Positions 12,559-22,930 of a DNA stretch of 64,000 bases are shown here, piece by piece. Origin of the DNA: Triatoma infestans (Eukaryota; Arthropoda; Insecta; Hemiptera; Reduviidae). The notes below the pieces were generated by a model. The model saw only the letters and a list, made by a program, of their open reading frames with translations. It was not told where the DNA came from and searched no databases. The first letter of the stretch is position 1. The number at the start of each line of letters is the position of its first letter. The DNA is taken from NCBI GenBank assembly GCA_011037195.1, contig JAAEAF010002781.1, positions 49,417 to 113,416 of the forward strand. Reading direction: 5' to 3'. The position numbers and the translations under genes are program-made.

Positions 12559-12717
12559 AAAATGTGGCTGGGTCCGCAATGCTGGATAACAACCGATATT
12601 TTATCCGTCGTAGCATGCGTATTAGTTATGTTCCTGACCGGTTTCGGATATTTATCCATCTTCAGACAAATTCACCAAGTTCGTGTAGAGAGTTCACTTC
12701 AACGAAATGTTTCTGTG
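12559..12717 (-). mobile_element. hammerhead-tail family 2, copy 1
   Basis: About 160 bp that recur with roughly 80% identity by eye at 54546-54696. Shared blocks include ATTTTATCCGTCGTA, GACCGGTTTC and GTAGAGAGTTCACTTCAACG. The outer end (minus strand CCAGCATTGCGGACCCAGCC) resembles the tail of the fold-back element at 17483-17522, which suggests a common superfamily. Confidence 0.6.
12641..12665 (-). ncRNA. hammerhead-ribozyme-like core (copy B)
   Basis: Minus strand: CTGAAGA, one T, stem GGAT/ATCC around loop AAAT, then GAAAC. Same 25-nt spacing as copy A but different stem bases that still pair, which is compensatory change. GAAAC is followed by CGGTC, giving a palindromic ACC/GGU stem III and a GUC triplet. 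Stem I is weak. Confidence 0.55.
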
Positions 12718-12869
12718 GCGGTTACTACCGGTAACATAAACTCAAAGAATAATGCACATTTCTGTTTGAATACCCGGCCCTCTCCTCTCCCATATATCCT
12801 AGAATCGCAGATTTTCTTAGACATGGCTTATTAAGAAAGATAAGTCTAGTATTTGTTTAATAGCCTGAT

Positions 12870-14150
12870 ACAGCCAATCGCAAAGCATGAAGTAAAATGT
12901 AGTTGTCCACATGCATGGTACTGCCAACAAATTCTATATTTTTATATAATCCATATTCCAGTTTTAGTTTTCAGTTTGCAATTGTTAATGCGTGTTGATA
13001 GATGTTCGTACATTCCAACTAAACTCGAAACAAATTTGAAATTCAAACGGACAAAGCAGTCCATGGACTGCTGTGGACTAACTGTGCGGTGATGCGCAGT
13101 AAGTCATCGTCACTTGATTAAATGCGAGGTTATACCTTAATTTAAAAAAAAAAAAAGAGCGTTCTAACAATAATCAAATTGAAATTAAATCACACGCCGC
13201 GCTTACATGCAATGTTGATCAGAAATCAGCTAGTAACTAATCAGAAACTGCGAAGATGATACATACAATCAGCTGGGTGTTTTTTTTTTGTTTTTCTTGG
13301 AAGGAACAAAGAATAAATAACAAATTCTATGCTGTTTTCTTGGAGAAAATCCATTTTTTTCCCCGACATAATTTTTATTTGATAAAGTGTGGCATATACA
13401 ATTATTATAATACAATGCAAAAATTATAATTAGAAAAAAGTAAATTGCTATTATTGAGAAACTTAATAAACATTTAATTTTTAAATGAAACGAACAAATT
13501 TAAAAAGCAAAAACAAAAATTATTCTCAACCATACTAAAATTAAAACAAAAATAATCAATGACAGGCCTCGCTTTGCCGAATTATTAAACAAACATAAAC
13601 CTTCTTCCTTGATGATTAATTTTTAAAAAAGATTGTGAGTTCAATCCCATTGACATGGCCATTTTTATACATGATAAAATGATTAAATCATGAATGTCTG
13701 TCTGTTTCTCTGTTAGTTAATTTTTCTATCAATGTTAATATTTCTTATACGTTTCTAAGAGTTTATAATATGGTGTACAAGTTCACTGGGTATATAGAAT
13801 AATATATATAGATATAGATATATATAGATATATATAAGATAGTTATAAGATATATATATATACTTCGTTCTCTAACAGTTCTTAACTTATTTGTATGAGT
13901 ATTGAGACGAAACTACTAAAAATAATTTTTTAAAATTTGATAAATAGATACTGGGCAGATGGTATTGGTAACTTAGGATTCGTTCTTTTAAATTGTCTTA
14001 TTGGAAATGAAGGATTTAAAATTGTGAGGGAGTGACAGGGAGAGAGAGAGATTCGAAGTACTGATGCTCTTTTTTTTCTAATTTAATTGCTTAAAGATGA
14101 CATTTCAAAATTTAATTTCATAAAGATGACAATGTGCTTATTAAAAGTGG
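12870..14150. other. no gene seen; AT and GATA-type microsatellite
   Basis: AT-rich DNA. At 13800-13862 there is an imperfect ATAT/GATA repeat tract. Short open frames have no recognisable domains. Confidence 0.5.
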
Positions 14151-14152
14151 TA

Positions 14153-14236
14153 TTATACTAACTAATACAACTAGAGATTTATCACTTTTATTTGAAATTT
14201 GCACATATATAACCCTGGAACTTCTAACTGAAATAA
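14153..14236 (+). repeat. fragment of the hammerhead-tail family body
   Basis: Shares ACTAACTAATACAACTAGAG, ATTTATCACTTT and TTGAAATTTGCACAT with 8825-8900. The region carrying the ribozyme-like core is absent. Confidence 0.6.
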
Positions 14237-14239
14237 ACT

Positions 14240-16500
14240 TCCGTTATATACATACATTTCGGTATATAATGGAGAAAGGGAGGAAGGGAAGAAAATTTGA
14301 CACCATGAAAATTACATGCAATGAACCTCATCACCCCCTCCCGCACCACACTTCTCTACATATCCTTCTGCTTCAAGCTCGTAGAGGGGGCAAAGTATGG
14401 AGCGCATCTGGGTTAAACAGAGTAGGGGCTAGTCCAGCAGACTGTATAAAAGGGATGTTTGACTCTCACTCTCTCTCTTATGGAGTCACCGTCAACCGAC
14501 AACGTTCAACGTACTTCATTCTAATACCGTCACTCTGCCAGTCAGTCTGTCTCTCTCTTCTCACGCTACCATATTCACTCTAAAAATATTACACTATAAC
14601 CTTAATTATTCGCAGTTAATACAAACAATGTTCAGTAACTGTTCATAATTTAACTCAACCTCCCCAATAAACATCCACCAATAAAGAATGTTTACACACC
14701 AGATTTGTTATCCGACAATGACGGTCTAAAAGAAGTAGAGTAGCAAAATGGGAATTTTTAATTTTTATTTTCATATTAACCACTAACTGAGGTTTCTGGA
14801 CAATAACGTGAACAATAACAATAAATGATCTTAAACAATAAAAAGAAAGATACAATAGAATTTAAACATCGCAAAATATAATAATTAAATAAATAAAAGT
14901 ACTAAAATACAGGAGACACATAAAGTTAAGAGAGCAAAGTTTGGCTTAAAATAATATTGTACAGAATCGGGACTTTTTTTAAAAAAATATTACTTATATA
15001 AATTGAAATTTAAATTATAAAAATGAAAATAACAGTTTTCAGTGTACAGATTAGATTACAGCATACTAATACTATTACAGCATACTAATACTATTTATTA
15101 CTCAAGTACACAATAAGAGATAAAGTAAAAAAGCTAGAAGATAAAAAGATTATTTATCATTACTTTCTGGCCAATAATTCTATAAATACAGACACATGAA
15201 GAAGGCACAATGTGGTTCATTATCAGAAATCAATTTCTTCTTGGTAGTGTGGGCGGGGGGCGTAAAAACATATTCTACGCATGTTGCAACTGTCATACAA
15301 CAGATACCGTTTGAATTTATTTAGATACTATCCCTTCTATGGCCCTGATGTGGCGATGAAGATACAGGTTATTGGTGACACTTCTTTGACACCTTGGACA
15401 GACTTCAAGACCCTAATAATTATATTGTGAAAAGTTTAAATCATATATGAAGGTCACAATAAATCATATATCATATTTAAATCGTATATGAAGGCCAGAA
15501 ATCAAAGAGAACAAGGTTATAGTTTTAATAAGGCATACTAAATGATTCTCACAATTTACTTACTTTCGCCATAATATTTATACACTTGTATTATCTCTCT
15601 ACTAGTGTATTTATGTCGGAAGGAAACAAATTCTATGTCTTGATGTGTGCACTAGTTTGTCACATTTGTTTTTCACTTATTTGTTACTGTGAAACTTGAT
15701 ACCCACGTAATGGACTCCATGTGAGGACCAACTAGAAACTCGGAAACTAGAAATCATATCATTCAACAGCCATTCTTTCAAATTGCACATTTCTGATGAA
15801 CATGGTATTGTTGAATGAATAAAAGAGGTAACAAACAGCTGTTTTCAATAGATGTCAGTGATGCCGACTTATGATAACCGAAAGTTACATAATTTTTAAA
15901 TAGATATTCTTTGTTTACAGTTGTTTATCTATTTACTTATTGAATTACTCTCCTATTTACCTGCCAAATGTGTACAAGACATCCAATAGTTTGGTAAAAA
16001 CCAAAATAACAATAAAGAATTGGAAACAATTAAACACAACTGATTAAGAGAATAAAGAAAACATATGTTTCGATTTTATACTCAGTATAAAACAAAACAG
16101 CTGATTGGTTACATTTTCTAATAAGATACGATATTATTTACAAGGCACCATAATATATATACAGTTATTGTTCCCCTATTACATAATAAATGTTAACCTA
16201 ATTAGTTTGTTTAAACTTAATAAAAACAAAGATATAAAGAGAAATTACTTTCTTAAATCTAACTTTATACACTTGAATAATTACTGTAGAAATAATTAAA
16301 TTAATTTGTTTATAGGTCGACTAAATATCTTGAACATAGAAAAGAGTACGCTAGAAGCGGTGTACTGTCGTCAAAGCAAAGTCATGTGATAAGATTGGGA
16401 AGGTTTCTTGTTTTTGGTGCGCAGTTAGTGTTTTCATTCCTGTTTGGTTTAATATATTTTACGTTGTCTTTTTAAAGAAAGAAATATGTTGCATTTTCTT
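14240..16500. other. no gene seen; short tandem duplication
   Basis: An open frame over about 14134-14583 is Ser/Leu/His-rich, without a recognisable domain, and starts in repeat sequence, so I do not call it a gene. A 19-bp unit (TTACAGCATACTAATACTA) is duplicated at about 15057-15094. The rest is AT-rich. Confidence 0.5.
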
Positions 16501-16513
16501 AAGCACTGTGTAG

Positions 16514-16560
16514 CAGTGGCGTCTCCTGATGTTCAAACTTGGGCTTCCTTTAACCCACCT
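16514..16560 (+). mobile_element. possible hAT-type single end
   Basis: Begins CAGTGGCGTCTCCTGATGTT, resembling the left end of the hAT element at 10901 (CAGTGGCGGCTCCTGACTTG). No matching right end was found, so it is at most a solo or decayed end. Confidence 0.3.
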
Positions 16561-17164
16561 CAAAGTGAAAAGACTTCTGTTTAGTTAGCAAACTTTTCTA
16601 TTTAATAGATATACAGAACCAGGGCCGATTCTAGGAAGTGCGGGGTCCTACGTATTGGTTCAGCGCGGAGAAATGAATATATATACAAAATTGTTAATTA
16701 AAATTTAAAATAATCCATGTCTTAGTTATATTATTATCTTCTTAATGATTAATGATATTATTATCAACATAATTATTATTTAACATGCCATATGAAATTA
16801 GAAAAGAAAATGAACACCCCCCACTATAACATTTTAGGTGATGATGGTGAGTTGCACTCGTAACAAAATAAGTCACACAAATACCTGTTCCTCCTTTCAA
16901 CTATATAGAGGCGTTTTGTGTAATGCCATAATATTGTTTAGAAAAAGAAATTGCATAGGTACTTAATTTTTAAATCTATTAATCTTCAAAACACCGTTCC
17001 ACCCAAATAAAACTTAATAGAAAACATTTGGGACGAAATTCAGTTTCACAGACTCTGGGAAAAGTTACGGCTTTACTGAGCTCTTATATAACGATATGCT
17101 GAAGTATTTTATATTAGAATTTTATGCCGAAGTAGTTTTTATAGCTCAAGAAATTTTGTTCGAC

Positions 17165-17178
17165 CTATAAATTAATTA
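17165..17178. repeat. 14-bp target-site duplication, left
   Basis: CTATAAATTAATTA, repeated exactly at 17523-17536. The two copies flank the fold-back element. Confidence 0.8.
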
Positions 17179-17224
17179 GAGACATTTTCCGTGATAGCCT
17201 GCTTCATTTTGTGGTCATCGACCG

Positions 17225-17245
17225 GTTTCAGGATCCCATCATCAG
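17225..17245 (-). ncRNA. hammerhead-like core, shortened (copy C)
   Basis: Minus strand CTGATGA, T, GGG, then GAAAC. Compared with the other arm of the same palindrome (17411), stem II has lost bases and no longer folds properly, so this copy is probably dead. Confidence 0.35.
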
Positions 17246-17410
17246 GATGTTTTTGTTGAACATTGTAATAACATAGACTTGCACAGAGCAAATGCAGTTG
17301 ATACACTGTATCAATATACTAAGACTATCTGTTACTATCAAGATACTGAGTGTATCAACTGCATTTGCTCTGTGCAAGTCTATGTTATTACACTGTTCAA
17401 CAAAAACATC

Positions 17411-17435
17411 CTGATGATGGGCGAACGCCCGAAAC
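17411..17435 (+). ncRNA. hammerhead-ribozyme-like core (copy D)
   Basis: CTGATGA, one T, stem GGGC/GCCC with loop GAAC, then GAAAC. It is followed by CG, a UUC triplet and GATG, which can pair with CATC just before the core (4-bp stem I). Same spacing as copies A and B. Confidence 0.55.
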
Positions 17436-17522
17436 CGTTCGATGACCACAAAATGAAGCAGGCTATCACGGAAAATGTCTCTGATGCTTTCCAGCTCTGT
17501 GGAACCAACCACACCACAACAA

Positions 17523-17536
17523 CTATAAATTAATTA
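17523..17536. repeat. 14-bp target-site duplication, right
   Basis: Exact repeat of 17165-17178. It lies 12 bp from the stop codon (17548-17550) of the minus-strand gene, so the insertion site was within the 3' untranslated region. Confidence 0.8.
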
Positions 17537-17547
17537 TTTAAATTAAA

Positions 17548-19314
17548 TTAATGAAATACAGCTTGCAATAATCGTTTCTTTCGTTGCTCAATCGGCTTGT
17601 AAGAATGTTGATAAACAGAGGCCAGCCGCCAATGTTCCGGATAGTCCATGCCGGTAGTACCTGGCCACAAGGAAAACGGCGGAACTAAAGTGTTTATTGA
17701 ATAACTTTTACGAGCAAATGGTGTCTTCGGTTTTGGTATGGACAATGGCTTAATCGTCTGCGACTTATTGGTACTGTGCTGGCTGCCAGATTTACTACCG
17801 TTACTCATTGAATTTGGAACACCCGCTTTGAACGCCATCTTATAATCAGATTTTGGCTTTCTCACAGTATCAGTAACAGTTTTCATATCGCAAGCCAGAC
17901 ATGGACGTGAATGTGACGATTTATGATTATGATGATTTTCCAAGTGATTTTCACGGTCTGTAGTCAAATTCGGCGAACTACTGTACAGTTTCCTTTTTAT
18001 AAACTTATCCGAATTTAATGACGTGTTCAAAGTGTGTTCTTGCGAGCTCTTCCTTGAACCTTCTTCTTCACGGTTTGAATGTTTACTGGCCGGACGTTCT
18101 TCTGCGGCCGGTATATTTGGACTGCGATTTTCCGCAGAACCTTTACGCGACCCATGAGAATTGGTAGAAGAACCATGTCTGGAAGTTTGCGATGGTCTTC
18201 GCAGATGATCCACATTTCCGGTTAATTCATCGTTCACGTTGATTATATCCATTACAGCTGATGGATTCACCGTTCTGTCAATAATTTTTGGCTTGATGTT
18301 TTCAGCCCAAGCGGTTTTCGGTTTATGTCTTGGATCTGTACATTTGGTTTCGGCTGATGAAGGTTTTTTCACGTCTTTCTGTTGCTGGTGCTGTTCTTGA
18401 TCATCAGGTTTAGGTTTAACTACAGCAAATACTGAAGGTGCTATAGAACCGTTACTGCCGTCAATATGTGCCGGACGTTTGGGTTCATCTTCCGACTTTT
18501 CCGGTACCAAATCCCAACACAGTGCTAGATCTATTTCATGTAGATCTTTGATGCGACAAGTTTTTGGCCGTTCTATGTGTTCCAGTGGTGAACTTTTGCC
18601 GCCAACTTCACCGGCCGTTTTCGGCCGATATACTTTAAGTTTGCTGCACTGGGTAGGACCTGGTGAGACAAACTTTTTATGACCAACTGCTACCGCTTGT
18701 GGCATGTTTTCCAAAGCTGTGCCCGGATGTTTGGACTTTTTCATCTGCAAAGCTTTAAAAGCTTCGTGTTCAACCGTGTCTGGAAGAGGTTGATGCTTTA
18801 GATTGCCCTGAGCTAAATCCCTAGCATATTGAGCGGAAATATAATCCGTCACAGGTGGCGGAGTCGTCACTAATAAATTTTCACCGATCTTGCTACCAGC
18901 GCTTCCTCGGGACGATTTAGAAGAACTGCGACTACTCCTGGCCGATGATCGTTTACTAGAAGCTTTTCCACTGTCTTCTGAAAGTTTGTCTTTCTCTTCC
19001 AAAATGTCTTGCACTTTTTTATTATCATTATTCGCTCGCAAAACGTCTAAAGAATTTTTACCATTATTTGACATTAACGCTTCCAGTGAGTTTTTCTTTT
19101 CGGTCGCAGTCCTACAGTTCTTAGTATAGCTTTCGATATCTTCTCGAACTCTTTTCGCCGTATCGACGACTTTCGTAACCCCATCACAACCCATCGGATG
19201 CGTGAAATCATGTTCATCCTTGTCATATGGTTGATAATTGTTTAATTTTTCAATGTCTTTATCATCAACTACTGGGATTTCTTTTTTCCCCGAATGATTT
19301 CGCTTTTCTTTTTC
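17548..19314 (-). CDS. large C-terminal exon of an unrecognised Ser/Lys-rich protein
   Basis: A 588-codon exon in one frame, starting after a TTTGCAG acceptor (19317-19315) and ending at TAA (17550-17548). It continues in phase 0 from the exon at 20034. Much of it is low-complexity and probably disordered: a Ser/Arg/Lys run near residues 115-140 and another His/Ser/Asn-rich stretch after residue 370. A short P-K-T motif recurs (YRPKTAG, RPKTCR, KPKTAWAE, PKPKTPF). The last 60 residues are unlike the rest, aromatic and basic, including YPEHWRLASVYQHSYKPI and RKKRLLQAVFH. That compact tail recalls small ciliary or axonemal proteins, but this is only an impression. I do not recognise the gene. 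Confidence 0.85.
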   Translation of the reverse strand, partial: EKEKRNHSGKKEIPVVDDKDIEKLNNYQPYDKDEHDFTHPMGCDGVTKVVDTAKRVREDIESYTKNCRTATEKKNSLEALMSNNGKNSLDVLRANNDNKKVQDILEEKDKLSEDSGKASSKRSSARSSRSSSKSSRGSAGSKIGENLLVTTPPPVTDYISAQYARDLAQGNLKHQPLPDTVEHEAFKALQMKKSKHPGTALENMPQAVAVGHKKFVSPGPTQCSKLKVYRPKTAGEVGGKSSPLEHIERPKTCRIKDLHEIDLALCWDLVPEKSEDEPKRPAHIDGSNGSIAPSVFAVVKPKPDDQEQHQQQKDVKKPSSAETKCTDPRHKPKTAWAENIKPKIIDRTVNPSAVMDIINVNDELTGNVDHLRRPSQTSRHGSSTNSHGSRKGSAENRSPNIPAAEERPASKHSNREEEGSRKSSQEHTLNTSLNSDKFIKRKLYSSSPNLTTDRENHLENHHNHKSSHSRPCLACDMKTVTDTVRKPKSDYKMAFKAGVPNSMSNGSKSGSQHSTNKSQTIKPLSIPKPKTPFARKSYSINTLVPPFSLWPGTTGMDYPEHWRLASVYQHSYKPIEQRKKRLLQAVFH

Positions 19315-19549
19315 CTGCAAACAAAAAAAATAAATTAATAAAAGTTAGTCACAATTTAAAAGCGACAGTCTTAGAACGACACCCAGAGGACACCTTGTAG
19401 ACTTTTTAGGTAGCAGTGGATTTGGTAATTATAGTCACTCTCCACTATACGTCTAACATCTCAGGGGGGGTGGACTTTTAGAAGTTCGAATTTTTGTTAC
19501 TTTAACTTTTCCATCAAGCTTCAAGCACATGTGTTCATTGACTAGAATG

Positions 19550-19620
19550 AGACACAGGGGGGGACTCGAACCCAGGCACTGCAGCGTACCCATTGCGGCT
19601 TAATGTGCCAAAGTAGTATT
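19550..19620 (-). repeat. tRNA-like SINE remnant
   Basis: Minus strand GCCTGGGTTCGAGTCCCC holds a perfect B-box (GGTTCGAGTCC) of a polymerase III promoter, preceded by an acceptable A-box-like segment. No cloverleaf could be drawn, so it is a SINE head or tRNA relic, not a gene. It differs from SINE-A and SINE-B. Confidence 0.4.
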
Positions 19621-19875
19621 AGTACATAGTAGTAGTATTTAGTACATTGGCTAAATAGTTATTGCAGTTAGAAAGTCAGGAAATGATGACAATTTGAAAT
19701 TGCACTCCTTCCTTTTCTATATAATTCCTTATCGTATTCCTCTTTCTATCATATATATAATAATAAACCAAATTGTAGCAATTGTTGGCCTTAGAAATGA
19801 TCAGATGTATCTCTTAGTTGGCTGATCGGCCAGAGGGTATCAAAGGAAAACACCAAAAAATTTTTGAGTGTTTTT

Positions 19876-19930
19876 TATTAATAACCCGACGTTTCGACAA
19901 ACATTGTTTGCCTTCTTCAGGGGCTATCTT
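19876..19930 (-). ncRNA. type I hammerhead ribozyme candidate (copy E), intronic, sense
   Basis: Best ribozyme copy. Minus strand order: GATAGCCC (stem I), CTGAAGA, A, stem II GGCAAAC pairing GTTTGTC around AAT, then GAAAC, GTC, and GGGTTATT (stem I partner). Stem I is 8 bp including G-U pairs, stem II 7 bp, and stem III is the minimal AC/GU followed by C, giving a GUC cleavage triplet. All invariant hammerhead core bases are present. PLE-type hammerheads are known for open stem I and very short stem III, and may act as dimers. No PLE coding sequence was seen beside this copy. Confidence 0.65.
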
Positions 19931-20033
19931 AGAATGGGAAAATTTTATATGTCTTATCACAACATGTTCAATTATGACTGTGGTGATTTATTTGTTCAAT
20001 AATAAACTAATAAATAAATAAAAAATTACTTAC

Positions 20034-20203
20034 AGCCGGCGGTAATGAAGTGGGCGTTGTTTTACTTTCAGTTGGCGAACTTTGTTTCGCTTCCAAGGAT
20101 GGATAACCTTGTTTTGGATCGACCAGAGGTATATGTAATGAACGTTTTTCCCAGGATGTTTGCGGCTTTCCTTGAATCCTGTTTGGTGTGTTCAGTTCTT
20201 TGG
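20034..20203 (-). CDS. unrecognised gene, upstream coding exon
   Basis: Exon of 170 nt between a TTTTCAG acceptor (20206-20204) and a GTAAGT donor (20033). Reading AKELNTPNRIQGKPQTSWEK to TSLPPA, it ends exactly on a codon and joins the 588-codon exon in phase 0. It is Pro/Ser/Thr/Lys-rich like that exon, which supports one gene. Its first two bases complete a codon begun in an upstream exon, so the preceding exon must end with one extra base. The exon at 25290 does not. Confidence 0.75.
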
Positions 20204-22330
20204 CTGAAAATATATATTGCATCAGTAATTTTTCATTCATTCATTCATTAAAACGAAAAATCAATCATGTAACGTGTTTTTTTATACAAAAAAAAAAAAA
20301 TGAACATATCTTCATAACTTCATTATTATAAACTGAAAAAATGAAGGTAATGAACAGTTGTTCAATGGTTATATAACTGAATATTGAGAACAACTGAATC
20401 AAAAACTATATTTTTCTTTGCCATGAGAAAACTAAAAAACTATTTAAAAAGTAGCGTGCTAAAGTTACCGTGGATAAACTATTTTACTAATTTATTTAGC
20501 ATGTAAGGATGACGTCGAACTTTTGCTAAAAAGTTCTGATTAACTGAAAACTAAACAAGAATTTTCAAGGGTGAAAAAAAACTTTAATAAAACAGAAAAA
20601 ATATGAAGAAAAGTGTATTGTCTAATAACTTTTTGTATACTTAAATTTAGTTTTTGAATTTTACTCTTCTTTTAATATTTATTAAGTTTCAGGTTTTTGT
20701 AAACAAGAAAATTGAGTTAAGTAAATATAATAAATTTAGTAAATTTACAGTCTCTTAATGATTGAAAGAGTTTCATATACTGCAATTGTAGATGAGTTTT
20801 AAAAAGCTATTTCCCCGGAAATACACATGTTTTGGAACTTCCAAAATACGAACATTTTTCTCGCTGCCAGGAATCCGATCCTTTTAAGCGGTGTTTTGCT
20901 TAGCACTGTTAACAACTCAAAAAGTCTAATTGTGCAACACTCATTCAGTTTTGTGGAAGACAGTCCTTTTTACTTATTGATTCGCAATACATGGAAGCCT
21001 ATCTCAAGATCACGACATGTAGCCTAGCTAAATGTGACACTGGAGCCTACATCAATCTTTCATCAATACATGTTAATTTTAGTACCGTGACTTAGGTATC
21101 AGTTTTTCAGAAAAGGGCATTTCAGCTCAGTGGTAACGCGCTGAATTCCCACGCGGATTCCAGTCCGCAGTGCTGGCCTTAGATATTCTCTCCCTAGGAG
21201 CATCTACAGCTCCCTGTCTGGTGATAGGACAGAGTTGTCTGTAACGAGGGAACACTGTCCGGAGGCCGGCATTGAACTAAGAAGGCTCTGGGCGCCTACG
21301 ACTGTTGATGCGCCTTAAATTACAAAAAAAAAAAAAAAAAACAGAGAAGGAATTAACTCAATGATTAGTTTAGAACGGGGACGCCAGCACTCATTGCCCT
21401 GAGATTTACAGGTCCTACAAGCCTCTACGCCTACGCCATTAATAAGTAGTCTGAGACGAGAATATGGTACACAAAGATGATGTGGGACCTTAGATTTTGA
21501 GGCACCCGAATAATAATAATAGTAATAATAACCGCCTTTTTTTATTATTATACGCTTCTGTATAATTCCCTGATAATCGGCTCCGAACAGCTCGCAACAA
21601 AGGCGAAAGCAGTAGCATTATTTAGGCTCATTACACAGAGTACAAGCCTCTAACTTTAGAGATAATGAATTTTATAGTGCAATTATAAATAAACAAAGAA
21701 AGTGAAAGAAAAGAATTCTGCTAGAAAGTCAGATGATTCCTAGTGTTGACGTTCACCGCAACTTATTGTTTTCATTCGTTCATCACAATTGCCAATCAGA
21801 TTGGAGTATTTCTTACGGCACATCAACGATTAACGACCAGTTATCAATTGGATACCATACCGAACACCATAAACAAAAACACCGTACACTAGCATTATGA
21901 CGGAACCATAAACTTAATCCTTCACTAATCACCTAACTTAACTTATACAAAACAACAATATAACCTGTATCAATTTTGTTAAACATAGGATTACCTTTTC
22001 TGAAATATTTATTTATGAATAACTAAAGATATAAATAAAAAAAAATAAATCACAGTATTATGTCACGCCATATGTGTAAAACACATACAATTTTTTTCCT
22101 TACTTTTTGAATTCGTGTTGGAACACGTTATGAAAGTGGTATATGTGTTTAGATTGCCAGTTTATGAAAGTGCGTGCCAGAGAGTGCCACGAGAAAAAGA
22201 ACGCCACGCATCACTTTTCTACATCATTAAATTCTTATATATCATACAATTTGTATAGCAGGGGGCAATGCTAGTAAAAATATTTCGGAAACAAATTCAT
22301 ATTTCCTTTCTGCAGTTTCTTCTTCGTAAT
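20204..22330. other. intronic or intergenic DNA, one SINE
   Basis: AT-rich DNA with a SINE-B copy at 21113. No exon could be identified with confidence, though a missing exon of the minus-strand gene with length 1 modulo 3 should lie between 20204 and 25289. Confidence 0.5.
21113..21343 (+). repeat. SINE-B, nearly complete copy
   Basis: The tRNA-like head starts about TTTCAGCTCAGTGGTAACGC, with a degraded B-box region (GGATTCCAGTCC). The body contains CTAGGAGCATCTACAGCTCC and GGAGGCCGGCATTGAAC. The tail is GATGCGCCTTAAATTAC plus about 18 A. Head, body, tail and poly-A are in the same order as in the other copies. Confidence 0.78.
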
Positions 22331-22349
22331 ATTTTCTTACAGCTGTGAA

Positions 22350-22930
22350 GAGGAAGAATTGCGATCGTATCCAGTTTTTGAAATTAAGTTTTCCCTTGGA
22401 AATACAGGTTTTGTGGTTTTTCTAAACATGAGAAAAAAAACAATATTTCCAGCGAATGTGATCTGAAGTGCTGGTTTATTTGTATGTGAAACAGAATACC
22501 TCAAAAATGAAAAATCACAGCAAGCTAAAATTTGATATTTCATTTAGGTATCTAACACGAATGTTTCCGTCAAAATCCACCAACCGGAAGTGCCACTTTC
22601 TCAATTTTTCGAGAAAAAAGTAGCTCCAAAGTTTTTATTTAAACTTCGCATACTTGCGCTTTAGTGTCCATATATTATATGAAGGTACATTAAATGCGTT
22701 GCTAGAATTCCAAGAATTTCAGAAAATCAATTTGAAATGCGAATTTCAAGAATAGATTCCTGAGGTTGTTTTTTTTTCGTTTAAAGGAATTTTCTCGAAA
22801 ATGGCTTGAACGATTTTCACGAAACCTTGAATAAGAATCCTATGTTTTTTTGCAGAGATATAATCCTATGTTTTTTTTTTAAACATTTTACCGGAAAAAG
22901 CGATTTTTGTGTAAAAAGTTCTAGGAAATC
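22350..22930 (-). repeat. RF1 partial copy
   Basis: Begins with the reversed 3' section (GAAATTAAGTTTTCCC for GAGTTTTCACCGGAAAT) and has CCAACCGGAAGTGCCAC and the TTTTCTCGAAAATGGCTTGA block. The far end is missing. Confidence 0.6.

Larger units (their letters stand above)
17179..17522. mobile_element. fold-back (palindromic) hammerhead-tail element
   Basis: A 344-bp insertion. Two inverted arms, about 17178-17307 and 17349-17482, are near-perfect reverse complements around a 41-bp spacer. A 40-bp one-sided tail follows (17483-17522, ending CCAACCACACCACAACAA). Exact 14-bp direct repeats flank it, longer than DNA transposons make and typical of target-primed reverse transcription. Each arm carries the hammerhead-like core. 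The arms also contain a block shared with 8697-8830. It lies in the 3' flank or 3' UTR of the minus-strand gene, 25 bp past its stop codon. The two overlapping open frames here are by-products of the palindrome. Confidence 0.82.
19315..20033 (-). other. intron of the unrecognised gene
   Basis: Intron with a GTAAGT donor at 20033 and a TTTGCAG acceptor at 19315, phase 0. It contains a tRNA-like SINE remnant (about 19550-19620) and a full hammerhead-like motif (19876-19930) on the gene's own sense strand. Confidence 0.75.

Noticed and set aside
14134..14583. 149-codon open frame
   Set aside because: It begins within a dispersed repeat, has biased low-complexity composition and no recognisable domain or splice context.
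16620..16660. CAGGGCCGATTCTAGGAAGT as another hAT end
   Set aside because: No partner end or target duplication was found.
17228..17533. Two overlapping open frames on opposite strands with similar peptides
   Set aside because: They are the two strands of the palindromic fold-back element, so the similarity follows from the inverted repeat, not from coding.
21113..21343. tRNA gene candidate
   Set aside because: The head resembles a tRNA but cannot form a full cloverleaf and is followed by a SINE body and poly-A tail.
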